Positions 17,767 to 26,870 of a stretch of DNA of 64,000 bases are shown here, in pieces. Position 1 is the first letter of the stretch, and every line of letters starts with the position of its first letter. The stretch covers positions 186,001 to 250,000 of the forward strand of contig NZ_JAUYQD010000040.1 in assembly GCF_030697375.1 (NCBI RefSeq). Direction: 5' to 3'. Under the pieces are notes generated by a model that saw only the letters and a list, made by a program, of their open reading frames with translations, did no database searches and was not told where the DNA came from. The translations under genes were made by a program, and so were the position numbers. Source of the DNA: Rhodoferax sp. (GTDB lineage Bacteria > Pseudomonadota > Gammaproteobacteria > Burkholderiales > Burkholderiaceae_C).

Positions 17767-18984
17767 TCAAATTTGTATAAATTGAGTGTGCTTGTACCGG
17801 TGCAAGGCACGTTGATAAACGTCACGGTATTTCGCTACGCTGGTGGTCCAGGTGCGCTCCAACTCCACAAATCGGCGGGCCTGCGCACGAATGCGTGGCC
17901 ACGCACTGCGCTGGGCCAGTACTTGATCAATCGCGTTTCCAAGTGCGTCGGCATCACCCGCGCGAAATAGAAAACCCGTTTCGCCGTGGCGAATTAATTC
18001 ACGATGCCCCCCCACATCGGATGCCACCAACATACTTCCTTGCGCCATGGCCTCCAATGGCTTCAATGGCGTGACCAGTTCTGTCAGTCGTATCGGCAAT
18101 CGGGGATAAGCCAATACATCCATGAGTCCGTAGTAGCGCTGCACATCGCCATGGGCGATCCGCCCCGCAAAAATAACCCGATCTTCCAATCCCATCGCTA
18201 CGGCCTGGGCCCTGAGATGGGCCTCTTGCGGCCCTTCTCCCACCAGAAGCACATGCAAATTCGGATGCTTTGGAAGCAAGCGCTGTGCCGCATCCAAAAG
18301 AAGATGCAGGCCCTCATAGCCGTAGAAGGATCCGACAAATCCGATCACCGTAGCGCCTGCAAGTCCAAGCTGCTGACGCAGGCCCAAGTCCGCGTCAACT
18401 CCGAACTTGAAAACAGTGACGTCCACCGCATTCGGGACCACCGTGATCCGATCATTTGGAATTCCCCGCAGATGAATATCGCTGCGAAGTCCCTCACAAA
18501 TGGTTGTAACTTGGTCGGCTTGGCGAAGTGCGAAACTCTCCATTGCCCTGGACAAACGGTAGCGCAGGCTCCCCTCCACCGTGGTGCCATGATCGACGGC
18601 GGCATCTTCCCAGGAGGCACGCATTTCATACACAACCGGTACCCGGTAGCGCCTGCCAACCCACAGGCTTGGCAATGCATTCAATACCGGAGAGTGCGCA
18701 TGTATGACATCTGGATTTGTCTCGTGAACAAGCTCGACAAGCCTGTGTTGCGTGAGGCGCATTTGAGCCACCCAACCCGCCCCACGAGCGCTCGGAGTGC
18801 GGTGGAACGTCATTCCATTGACGTCATCGTGCAAAGCAGACGTAGGTCCTTGTTTTGGAGTTGTCAGATGGTAAGTTTTCCAGCCGAGCTTGCGCTGCTC
18901 GTGCAGTATGGACAGGGTTCGAAAGGTATACCCGCTGTGCAAGGGGATCGAGTGGTCCAGCACGTGCAGAATGCGCAGGCTCAT
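17767..18984 (-). CDS. Glycosyltransferase, exosortase A associated (TIGR04063-type)
   Basis: The protein has 405 residues with a GT-B fold. The N-terminus RILHVLDHSIPLHSGYTFR is the signature opening of a glycosyltransferase family seen almost only in exosortase A loci. The donor domain shows VIGFVGSFYGYEGLHLLLDA and the EX7E-like region LKPLEAMAQGSMLVASDVG. It is sandwiched between the two full-length amidotransferase genes: its start overlaps the upstream amidotransferase stop by four bases, and fourteen bases separate it from the next one. It is expected to elongate the lipid-linked repeat unit in the cytoplasm; sugar specificity is unknown. Confidence 0.9.
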   Translation of the reverse strand: MSLRILHVLDHSIPLHSGYTFRTLSILHEQRKLGWKTYHLTTPKQGPTSALHDDVNGMTFHRTPSARGAGWVAQMRLTQHRLVELVHETNPDVIHAHSPVLNALPSLWVGRRYRVPVVYEMRASWEDAAVDHGTTVEGSLRYRLSRAMESFALRQADQVTTICEGLRSDIHLRGIPNDRITVVPNAVDVTVFKFGVDADLGLRQQLGLAGATVIGFVGSFYGYEGLHLLLDAAQRLLPKHPNLHVLLVGEGPQEAHLRAQAVAMGLEDRVIFAGRIAHGDVQRYYGLMDVLAYPRLPIRLTELVTPLKPLEAMAQGSMLVASDVGGHRELIRHGETGFLFRAGDADALGNAIDQVLAQRSAWPRIRAQARRFVELERTWTTSVAKYRDVYQRALHRYKHTQFIQI

Positions 18985-20906
18985 GCTTTCACCCCCGTCT
19001 GTTCCACACTGTGGTGATCCACCACTTGCCGCAAAAAAGACTCAAACATCATGAGCGTCCAAAGCGGCGCACTGTAATCGCGAGCGCCGGACTGGTGTGC
19101 ATCAATCAAATGGCGAAGATAGGTCGTTTCAAACCAGCCGGTGGACGCCAACCGCTCCCCCAAGACGGCATCACGCATACGCTGCTTTAAAGGACCACGG
19201 AACCAACGCGCCAGCGGCACAGAAAATCCCATTTTTGGCCTGTACAACACGTCATGGGGCAAGTAGGACTCCATGGATTTTTTCAGCAGGTACTTTCCTT
19301 CCTGTCCACGGACTTTGAAACTGGATGGAAGCGTCGCAAGCCACTCCACCAATTCATGGTCCATCAGGGGCTCCCGCACTTCCAAAGAATGCGCCATGCT
19401 GGCGCGGTCCACCTTGGTGTTGATATCGCCGACCAAATAGGTTTTGAGGTCCAGGTATTGAATCAGGGCCAAGGGGTCGTCTGTGGCGGCTTGATTCGCG
19501 TGTCGAATGAATACCTCTTGTGCGTTGTACCCTGCCAGCTCATTTTTAAAGCGTTGGCTGAACAGTGCATGCCGCATGGGGCTGCGCAGAATGGACACGG
19601 ACTCAAAATAGGACTCCACCGAATTGCGTGCCAAACCCTCCAGTGTGGTCTTGGCGCGAAATACACGCGGCGCCCAATCGGCTTTGGGATAGATTCGGCC
19701 CAACAGCCCGAAAACAGGCCTTCGCACTGCCATTGGCAATGCAGAACGCATCCGATCTTCCATCAAATGGACACGGTAGCGACGGTAGCCACCCAATGAT
19801 TCGTCACCACCGTCGCCCGACAGCGCAACAATCACGTGCTTGCGCGCCAGCTGGCAGACCCGGTAGGTCGGTATGGCCGAACTGTCGGCAAATGGCTCAT
19901 CGTACAGACGAGCCAGTGTGTCAATAAGGTCAAAGTCATCACTTCTGACGACTTCAAGACGGTGCCTGGTGCTGTAGCGGTCCGCCACCTTTTGCGCAAA
20001 CGCAGATTCGTTGAACATGGGGTCGTCAAAACCAATCGAGCAAGTGTTGACCGGCTCTGGCGACAAGCCGGCCATAACGGCGACCACCGCGCTGCTATCA
20101 ACGCCACCGGAGAGGAAGGCGCCTAAAGGAACTTCCGAGACCATACGCAAACGGACGGATTCGCGCAGGCGCCGCACGAGTTCGGCATGGGCATCCACCT
20201 CAGAAAGTGTGTTTTTCAAACTGAAGCAAATGTCCCAGTACGCAATGGCCTCTGCCAAAGGCTGTCCCCGGTGGACGGTAAGGGTGTGGGCCGGCGGCAA
20301 TTTTCTAGCCTGTTTGAAAATGGTCCTCGGTTCCGCCACATAGCCCAATGCAAAGTACTGCTCGACCGCTTGGGGGTCCATCTCCCGGCAAAGACCACCG
20401 TGCGCCAAAATGGACTTGAGTTCTGATCCAAAAAGCAGGGTTCCATCCCCCACAAGTGCGTAATAGAGTGGCTTAACACCCAGTCTGTCCCGCGCCAAAA
20501 ACAATGCTTGCTGATTACGGTCCCACAGCGCAAAAGCAAACATGCCCCGAAAATGTTTGACACAATCGGCGCCCCAGGATTCCCATGCATGAACGATCAC
20601 TTCCGTGTCACTCTGGGTGTGAAAAACGTGGCCCAGCGCCCGCAGTTCTCGGATGAGTTGGCGGTAGTTATAAATTTCACCGTTAAAAACCACCACTACC
20701 GAGCCATCTTCATTGAACAAGGGTTGCTGCCCGGTGGCAATGTCAATAATGGACAGCCGTCGATGACCCAGGCCAAGTCCTGGCTCCATATGCAAGCTGC
20801 CTTCGTCAGGGCCGCGATGCAGTTGCGCGTCGTTCATGCCTTGCAACTGCCGTTCATTGATTGCACAGGTACCGTTCAATTCAAAAATTCCGGTGATTCC
20901 ACACAT
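18981..20906 (-). CDS. Exosortase A system amidotransferase (asparagine synthase type), copy 2
   Basis: The protein has 641 residues, the same length as copy 1. It starts MCGITGIFELNG, so the glutaminase Cys is present, and an AGGA site lies six bases before the ATG. SGGVDSSAVVAVMAG is the PP-loop, LSGDGGDESLGGYRRY the second synthetase motif and KMGFSVPLARWFRG the C-terminal basic motif. Copies 1 and 2 are clearly related but diverged throughout, indicating an old duplication and probably different amide positions on the polymer. The downstream glycosyltransferase start overlaps its stop (ATGA), and seven bases separate it from the upstream glycosyltransferase. Confidence 0.9.
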   Translation of the reverse strand: MCGITGIFELNGTCAINERQLQGMNDAQLHRGPDEGSLHMEPGLGLGHRRLSIIDIATGQQPLFNEDGSVVVVFNGEIYNYRQLIRELRALGHVFHTQSDTEVIVHAWESWGADCVKHFRGMFAFALWDRNQQALFLARDRLGVKPLYYALVGDGTLLFGSELKSILAHGGLCREMDPQAVEQYFALGYVAEPRTIFKQARKLPPAHTLTVHRGQPLAEAIAYWDICFSLKNTLSEVDAHAELVRRLRESVRLRMVSEVPLGAFLSGGVDSSAVVAVMAGLSPEPVNTCSIGFDDPMFNESAFAQKVADRYSTRHRLEVVRSDDFDLIDTLARLYDEPFADSSAIPTYRVCQLARKHVIVALSGDGGDESLGGYRRYRVHLMEDRMRSALPMAVRRPVFGLLGRIYPKADWAPRVFRAKTTLEGLARNSVESYFESVSILRSPMRHALFSQRFKNELAGYNAQEVFIRHANQAATDDPLALIQYLDLKTYLVGDINTKVDRASMAHSLEVREPLMDHELVEWLATLPSSFKVRGQEGKYLLKKSMESYLPHDVLYRPKMGFSVPLARWFRGPLKQRMRDAVLGERLASTGWFETTYLRHLIDAHQSGARDYSAPLWTLMMFESFLRQVVDHHSVEQTGVKA

Positions 20907-20913
20907 GGCAGTC

Positions 20914-22047
20914 CTAAAGAGTCAGGTAAAGGTTTTGGTAAGCCGCCACCATGGTCTGCAAGCTGAAATGGCGTACCACGCGCTGGCGGGCTGCCGCTCC
21001 GTGCGCGAAACACAGGGCCGGGCTGGCCACGTAGCACGCCATCACTTCGGCAAGCTTGTGGATGTCCCCTGGATCAAAGGTGTCACCTGTGACGCCGGCT
21101 TCAAGCAGTTCAACATTCCCCCCCACCGCCGTCGCGAGCACAGGAAGACCTGTCGCCATGGCTTCGAGAAGCGTGTTCGATATACCCTCATTCAACGAGG
21201 GCAATACAAACAAATCCATCGCTTGCAGCAAATCAGCGACGTCATTGCGTGCCCCAGGGAACCAGACACGGTCCCCAATGCCTAAGTCCACCGCCATATC
21301 TTTGAGTTTGGCAAGCATGGGGCCATCCCCCACCAGCACCAGGTGCACGCGTAAGCGCCAACCATGGCATCTGCGCACCAAATCGGCCATGGCGTGCAAC
21401 AGTGTTGCTTGGTCCTTGATCGGATCCACACGACCAACGGTACCAATAACAAACGAATGTCTCCCTCGAAACGCAGCTGGCAGCAATTCATCTCGGCGGT
21501 CTTGCAGTGGCATGAACCGCGTGGTGTCCACGCCGTTGCAAATTTGTGTCACCTTGCCTGGTGTCAGGCCAAACTCTTCGACGTACAGTGCATGCAACTG
21601 ATTTGACACCGCTACATAGTGATTAACGAAGGGGGTATGCAAGCGACGCAATAGCGCTGGCTTTCTGGCTTTTCCATCCAAATTATTGACGTCAAATCCA
21701 TGCTCGCTATGCAGCGTGGCAATGCCCAGGAGCCGCGCTGGAAGCAATGCGTCCAGCCCGGACAAATTTCTGCTGTGCACTATGTCGGGCCGCAGCCACC
21801 GCAAGAGCCAAAACAGACGCCAACGCAGCCGCAGCGCCCCAATTTTTGACCGATGCATTGAATAGACTGCGACGGTAGGGTCTCGTATGCGATTGCGGAA
21901 GGCGGAGAAATCCTCGATGCATACCACAGCGTGCCTGAAACGGTCTCTTGGCAGCTGATTGATCAAATTCACCAGCCCGTTCTCAAGCCCACCAATCGCC
22001 AGTTGATGGATCACATGCACAACGAAGATCCGATGTGGGTGGTCCAT
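20914..22047 (-). CDS. Glycosyltransferase, PEP-CTERM/exosortase A associated (TIGR03088-type)
   Basis: The protein has about 377 residues. The segments VVHVIHQLAIGGLENGLVNL, IVHSRNLSGLDALLPA and GTVGRVDPIKDQATLLHA fit the TIGR03088-type exosortase-linked GT4 family. The EX7E motif is in NTLLEAMATGLPVLATAVGG. I placed the start at the ATG at 22047, five bases after the upstream dehydrogenase stop; an in-frame GTG at 22065 would overlap that gene by thirteen bases. Neither has a strong ribosome site. The enzyme contributes one glycosidic linkage of the repeat unit. Confidence 0.9.
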   Translation of the reverse strand: MDHPHRIFVVHVIHQLAIGGLENGLVNLINQLPRDRFRHAVVCIEDFSAFRNRIRDPTVAVYSMHRSKIGALRLRWRLFWLLRWLRPDIVHSRNLSGLDALLPARLLGIATLHSEHGFDVNNLDGKARKPALLRRLHTPFVNHYVAVSNQLHALYVEEFGLTPGKVTQICNGVDTTRFMPLQDRRDELLPAAFRGRHSFVIGTVGRVDPIKDQATLLHAMADLVRRCHGWRLRVHLVLVGDGPMLAKLKDMAVDLGIGDRVWFPGARNDVADLLQAMDLFVLPSLNEGISNTLLEAMATGLPVLATAVGGNVELLEAGVTGDTFDPGDIHKLAEVMACYVASPALCFAHGAAARQRVVRHFSLQTMVAAYQNLYLTL

Positions 22048-22052
22048 GCCAG

Positions 22053-23333
22053 TCAGAGGCGCCACACACGGTACCCAGCATCCTCAAAAACCTTCGCATC
22101 AAAACGGGCCTTGACATCAATGAAGGCACCACCGCGAACCAGCTTTCTGCCAAAGTCCTCCACGGTCATCATGGCGTACTCTTCGTGTGCGACTGCAGCA
22201 ATGATCGCATCGGCCCGCGGCAAATCCGTCCACGACAACAAGGGAACGCCATATTCATGCATTGCCTCAATCGACTCCGCGCGTGGGTCAGACACAAACA
22301 CGTCCACACCATAGGCTTTAAGCTCGTTGATGATGTCAACGACTTTGGAATTTCTCAGGTCGCTGCAATTCTCCTTGAAGGTAAGGCCTAACACATTCAC
22401 CTTGGCGCCCTTGATGTAGCTCCCTGAAGCGATCATGTATTTGATAGTTTGTTCCGCAATAAATTTACCCATACCGTCATTGATACGACGTCCAGCCAAT
22501 ATGACCTGGGGGTTGTATCCCAGCATTTCGGCTTTGTGGGTCAAGTAATAGGGATCAACACCGATGCAATGGCCGCCCACCAAGCCCGGTTTGAAATTCA
22601 GAAAATTCCATTTGGTTCCGGCCGCCTCTAACACTTCCGTCGTGTCAATTCCTATCTTGTCAAAAATAATCGATAACTCGTTCATCAAGGAAATATTCAA
22701 ATCACGCTGGGTGTTTTCAATCACCTTGGCAGCCTCTGCAGCTTTGATGCTTGAGGCACGGTGCACACCTGGAAGAATAATGGCGCTATAGAGTTGCGCG
22801 ACCTGGTCCAACGTGGAAGGGGTATCACCTGACACAATTTTTACAATTTTTGTGAGCGTGTGCTCCTTATCCCCTGGATTAATGCGTTCAGGCGAATACC
22901 CCACGAAGAAATCTTGCTTCCACTTCAAACCAGACTCCCGTTCCAGGACAGGGATACAAACTTCTTCGGTTGCCCCTGGATAAACCGTGGATTCATAAAC
23001 AACGATGGCGCCCTTTTTCATATGGCACCCCACACTGGTGCTGGCGCCGATAAGGGGACGAAAGTCAGGGATATGCGCGTTATCAACAGGCGTTGGAACG
23101 GCTACGATGATGACATCGGCCTCAGCCAAAATTTTGGGGTCAGCGGTGAATATGGCATGGGGGGAAGCCCGCATTTCATCGTCAGACAATTCACGAGAAG
23201 GATCAACACCCCGAACACATGACGCGACTTTGGATAGCGCAATATCAAACCCAATGGTTCGGAAGTGTTTTCCAAATTCAACGACCAGTGGCAAACCCAC
23301 GTAACCCAAGCCAATCACTGCAACTACGGTCAT
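22053..23333 (-). CDS. UDP-N-acetylhexosamine 6-dehydrogenase (TviB/WbpO-like)
   Basis: The protein has 426 residues. The NAD-binding N-terminus MTVVAVIGLGYVGLPLVVEF and the catalytic-cysteine segment GLVGGHCIGVDPYYL identify a UDP-sugar dehydrogenase of the TviB/WbpO branch, which oxidises UDP-N-acetylglucosamine or -galactosamine to the uronic acid. With the UDP-GlcNAc 2-epimerase encoded in the same operon, an N-acetyl-mannosaminuronate or N-acetyl-galactosaminuronate donor is plausible. Such uronic acids would be natural substrates for the two amidotransferases. It is separated from the exosortase gene by 42 bases and from the glycosyltransferase by five. Confidence 0.88.
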   Translation of the reverse strand: MTVVAVIGLGYVGLPLVVEFGKHFRTIGFDIALSKVASCVRGVDPSRELSDDEMRASPHAIFTADPKILAEADVIIVAVPTPVDNAHIPDFRPLIGASTSVGCHMKKGAIVVYESTVYPGATEEVCIPVLERESGLKWKQDFFVGYSPERINPGDKEHTLTKIVKIVSGDTPSTLDQVAQLYSAIILPGVHRASSIKAAEAAKVIENTQRDLNISLMNELSIIFDKIGIDTTEVLEAAGTKWNFLNFKPGLVGGHCIGVDPYYLTHKAEMLGYNPQVILAGRRINDGMGKFIAEQTIKYMIASGSYIKGAKVNVLGLTFKENCSDLRNSKVVDIINELKAYGVDVFVSDPRAESIEAMHEYGVPLLSWTDLPRADAIIAAVAHEEYAMMTVEDFGRKLVRGGAFIDVKARFDAKVFEDAGYRVWRL

Positions 23334-23375
23334 AATAAAACCTCCTTGGCATTTGCATTTTCAGGAGCGCTCAAG

Positions 23376-24956
23376 TCAATTGCGATTACTTGCTCTCAAT
23401 AAAAATTCATTGATGGTTGCGTAGCCATCGGACAAAAACGACTCCAGTTTTACGTCCCCCTCTGCGCCTCTGCCCTTTGGCGTGTACACCACAATGACGG
23501 CAGAATCATCTCCGCGCCCCATCAGCCGGTAAATTGCACCGTAAACCCTGGCGAGATAATCACTCGCGGTTAAGGTTCCATTGATCCAATAGATTTTCCA
23601 AACCAACAAATTCGCCGTCAAATCTGACTCCGTAAGAGACGCACCGCGCAATTCGGTGGCGTGCACTGCATGAAGGTCGTGCGCAAAGGCGATGACTCTT
23701 TCGCCACTGGAAGCCAATGCCCAGCGAGGGTCATGTCTAACCACCAATACATTGTCTGACGCCACCAATTTGTGCTTGTAGTCCTGCTTTCGATAGAACC
23801 CAATATAGAGGCCTACCGTCTGCCCTTGATGAACATAACTTGCATGGATTTTTTCAGTTGAATTTTGATATGCCGGCGTGAAGTCAAACGCAGTCGGACG
23901 CGCTATTTTCCAGTGCGACCCTATTGTTGTTGGCTCCGTTAAAGGGACCACAGCGGTGCTGGGACTTCGATCAATGAACCACAACGCAATATGGGGCAGT
24001 GCAACCAACACCGCAAAAATTGCCGTCGCCCCCCAAAGCTTGACCACTGTTGCCGCATTTTTTACCCTAAAGAATTCTGGCTCCGTAGAGAAGATGACCA
24101 ACTGTTCAGGTTCGGACCAGTGTGCTCCGATAGCAAACATCAAAAAAATGACGACACCAAAAAATATCCACCCGTAAATCAAATGATCAACCCCAACCGC
24201 AATGGTGTTGCCAGACAGATGCCCCAACATGACGATCATGTAGGCACGAATCCAATTTGCAAGCAATGGCACAAATACAGAAACCAACACGAACATGGCA
24301 CGTCGCTTTACGGACCGGTAATTCAGATAGGCAAAGATGCTTCCGACTGTGAGTGAAGCGATGAGGTATCGCACTCCGCTGCACGCCTCAACCACTGACC
24401 AGTTGCCCGATGGAATAACGAAATTTAGCCCCTCTCGGTAAACTGGAACACCGCTCAACCGCAATCCAATGACCGTAAAGTCTGCGGTCCATTCCATTAA
24501 TTTCGGCAAAAGAAACTCACCCAGCGGGACGGAAAAAAACATAAATCCCAGCGGAAACACGATTATTCGCGCGATGGAGCCGCCCAATACGCAAGGAACT
24601 GCAAGCACGAGTAGCGCGACAAAAGTCAACTGGGTCAGCGAATTGGTAAATGCCAGTTCACCCAGTGCCCAAGCCAGACCCGCGAATGCAACGATGGGTA
24701 GGGCCGGAATCAACGGATCAGGCATATGGGACGCAATCGACAAACGCTTTCGCCACACCAGCCAGAACACAATGGGAATCACCAAAAACCCATGCATAAA
24801 GGTCTCAGACCGAGACCAAATCACTACCATGGAAGTAGCCGAATCACGGTACAAAAGCGCAATCCACGCCAGCGAAAGCACCAGCGCAATCAATGCATGT
24901 CGCCATCGATTCTCCAAAATATTCGGTATGGGAAAATCAACCGCGGAAGCACTCAT
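23376..24956 (-). CDS. xrtA: Exosortase A fused to an EpsI domain
   Basis: The protein has 526 residues. The N-terminal two-thirds is an eight-or-so-helix exosortase with the transpeptidase-like triad visible as Cys192 (VVEACSGVRY), Arg237 (LLANWIRAY) and His258 (GVDHLIYGW). The C-terminal roughly 200 residues, after a membrane segment near residue 325, form an EpsI-type domain. The ATG at 24956 overlaps the FemAB stop (ATGA) and is preferred over the open frame extending upstream to 25127. Exosortase A cleaves proteins at the PEP-CTERM signal and is thought to hand them to a polysaccharide-linked carrier. The PEP-CTERM protein at 36.8 kb is the expected substrate in this window. Confidence 0.93.
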   Translation of the reverse strand: MSASAVDFPIPNILENRWRHALIALVLSLAWIALLYRDSATSMVVIWSRSETFMHGFLVIPIVFWLVWRKRLSIASHMPDPLIPALPIVAFAGLAWALGELAFTNSLTQLTFVALLVLAVPCVLGGSIARIIVFPLGFMFFSVPLGEFLLPKLMEWTADFTVIGLRLSGVPVYREGLNFVIPSGNWSVVEACSGVRYLIASLTVGSIFAYLNYRSVKRRAMFVLVSVFVPLLANWIRAYMIVMLGHLSGNTIAVGVDHLIYGWIFFGVVIFLMFAIGAHWSEPEQLVIFSTEPEFFRVKNAATVVKLWGATAIFAVLVALPHIALWFIDRSPSTAVVPLTEPTTIGSHWKIARPTAFDFTPAYQNSTEKIHASYVHQGQTVGLYIGFYRKQDYKHKLVASDNVLVVRHDPRWALASSGERVIAFAHDLHAVHATELRGASLTESDLTANLLVWKIYWINGTLTASDYLARVYGAIYRLMGRGDDSAVIVVYTPKGRGAEGDVKLESFLSDGYATINEFLLRASNRN

Positions 24957-26014
24957 CCGAGATTTCTCACAATGAAAGGACCCAACCAGTTCGCCAAGCC
25001 AAGAGGCAAGCGCTTCCATGTAGAAATCAGCAGCTTGTATTTTGAATTGGAGGGATTGTTTTGCGGAATGGCCTTGCGCTTGTACAGGCAATATTCGTAA
25101 TGCAAGGGCGTAGGATCGAAACCCCAATTTCTTTTGAATGCATAGGAACCGCTGCCCAGCTTGCTTCTGCCAAAATCAAATACTTTGACGCCACGTTCGC
25201 TTGCACAGCGCATCAACTCCCAGTATTTGAAATCGTTGGCTGCCACTTCCCGCGCCGACGCAATATCGCCCGCGTAGTAGGGCAAAATTTCATCCCGAAA
25301 ATAGAAACTCAACACACTGCTGAGGGCGCGGCCTTCTGAAGTGGTCACGGTAAGAATTTCACAATCGTCGCCGAACTCAGCCAACAAAGCATTGAAGTAG
25401 CGCTTTGGCAAGGCAGGGGTTCCATGCCGATGAACATTGTCAGCATAGAGCGCAAAAAACCGTTCAGCGTCCCGGTCAATTTGCCCCTTTAGACCCATTT
25501 TCATACCCTTGCGTACCATAGCCCTCTGCTTGCGGGGAATGGCCAACATGATGGCCTCGTCATTGGACAGTAACTTTTTTCGGAAGGTGTAGTACAAACT
25601 TTGCACAGGCCAGTCCGCATGACGCGGATTTATATTGCGCCATTCAAGATGCTCGACATCCAAGTGTTTTGCAATGCGCTGCGCTTCCAGTTCCAGGAGC
25701 TCTTCAACGTGCGGCCCCGTGGAAACCACCCCGCCATAAACAGCAAATGGAAGTCCCACCAAAGAGCTGCCAAACAGCCAGCTATCGACATGCCCCAAAG
25801 GCAATATTCCCTGAATGCATCCATTCAACTCTGCATACAAAAAATAGGTGTCATGCTGAAAAGTACCGCGCACAATTTTTTGCCACCCTGCGCGGTGAAA
25901 GAACGTTGCATCTGGGTGCGACATGACGAACTCGTCCCAACGCACAGCGGTGGCTGCATCATTTGGCAACAATCGCCGGATAGTCAAAGCCGAATGTTCA
26001 GACGACTGAAGCAT
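24953..26014 (-). CDS. FemAB-like protein, exosortase A/PEP-CTERM associated
   Basis: The protein has 353 residues with a GNAT-type FemAB/CelD fold. Visible features include DATFFHRAGWQKIVRG, KQRAMVRKGMKMGLKG and the C-terminal KVFDFGRSKLGSGSYAFK, all familiar from the exosortase-linked FemAB family (TIGR03019-type). FemAB relatives transfer aminoacyl or acyl groups to peptides or sugars. In this locus it may decorate the polymer or its protein anchor. It overlaps the deacetylase gene upstream by seventeen bases and the exosortase gene downstream by four, so it is embedded in the core of the operon. No distinct ribosome site precedes the chosen ATG at 26014, consistent with translational coupling. 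Confidence 0.88.
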   Translation of the reverse strand: MLQSSEHSALTIRRLLPNDAATAVRWDEFVMSHPDATFFHRAGWQKIVRGTFQHDTYFLYAELNGCIQGILPLGHVDSWLFGSSLVGLPFAVYGGVVSTGPHVEELLELEAQRIAKHLDVEHLEWRNINPRHADWPVQSLYYTFRKKLLSNDEAIMLAIPRKQRAMVRKGMKMGLKGQIDRDAERFFALYADNVHRHGTPALPKRYFNALLAEFGDDCEILTVTTSEGRALSSVLSFYFRDEILPYYAGDIASAREVAANDFKYWELMRCASERGVKVFDFGRSKLGSGSYAFKRNWGFDPTPLHYEYCLYKRKAIPQNNPSNSKYKLLISTWKRLPLGLANWLGPFIVRNLG

Positions 26015-26861
26015 GCTGATTGGGCCTATTGGGAAAAACTTCGTCCATACGCCCCCATTTGAAATCGCCCAAAAGCCGGTTCAAACGCTCCGGCATGCGC
26101 TCAATATTCAGATAGTGCCGAAACTGCGTTTTTCTGCTGATGCCTTCAATGCGGGGTTGTCCAGCATCTATTTCCCATGGATGAAAATAGAAAATTCCAG
26201 ATTCGCCATCGCTCAAGTTCACGTGATTGAGCATCCAGCGAAATGTTGCATAGGGAAGCAATCGAAAGTAACCGCCCCCGCTGGACGGGAAATTGCGGTT
26301 CAAAATCCGCAGTGTCGTCATCGGAATTTCCATCAAGCCTGGACGCACCTCGTGGGCAAACCGCGGCGACTTCGGCATGCCATAGTGGTCGTGGTGAATA
26401 GGATAAATGCTGGAGCTGTAGCGATAACCCGCACGTACCATGCAATCAAATGCCCAAAGATTTCTTTCTCCAATCGAGAAGCTGGGAGCCCGGTAGCCAT
26501 ACACCCCATTGCCTGCCAAATCCTCCAGCAGAATCTTTGCCAACTGAATGTCTGCAAAAAAAGCGTCTGCGGTCTGATCACTCGCACGCTCATGACCGTA
26601 ACCATGGCTGGCCAGCTCATGGCCTTCCTTGACAATATTTCTGACCAACTGTGGATAACGCTCCGCAATCCATCCCAGAGTAAAGAAAGTCGCTTTGATA
26701 TCCCTTTCTGCAAGCATTTCAAGTATGCGATCCACATTGCGTTCGATATGGCACGTTCGCGTATTCCACTCTGATCTGGCAATATGCGGAGCAAATGCGG
26801 AGACTTGGAAATAGTCTTCAACATCAATCGTTAGCGCGTTGACGATGTTTGAAACTGTCAT
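25998..26861 (-). CDS. Exosortase A system polysaccharide deacetylase (DUF3473-containing)
   Basis: The protein has 287 residues. The first motif is TIDVEDYFQV, characteristic of the exosortase-linked NodB family (TIGR03006-type), and the second is ELASHGYGHERAS with the metal-binding histidines. The C-terminal part (FYFHPWEIDAGQPRI) is the DUF3473 extension. It is cytoplasmic by sequence, with no signal peptide. It probably N-deacetylates amino sugars of the exopolysaccharide. It follows the UDP-GlcNAc 2-epimerase by nine bases and overlaps the FemAB gene, where a freed amino group would be a sensible acyl acceptor; that link is inference. Confidence 0.9.
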   Translation of the reverse strand: MTVSNIVNALTIDVEDYFQVSAFAPHIARSEWNTRTCHIERNVDRILEMLAERDIKATFFTLGWIAERYPQLVRNIVKEGHELASHGYGHERASDQTADAFFADIQLAKILLEDLAGNGVYGYRAPSFSIGERNLWAFDCMVRAGYRYSSSIYPIHHDHYGMPKSPRFAHEVRPGLMEIPMTTLRILNRNFPSSGGGYFRLLPYATFRWMLNHVNLSDGESGIFYFHPWEIDAGQPRIEGISRKTQFRHYLNIERMPERLNRLLGDFKWGRMDEVFPNRPNQHASVV

Positions 26862-26870
26862 GTCCGTTTT

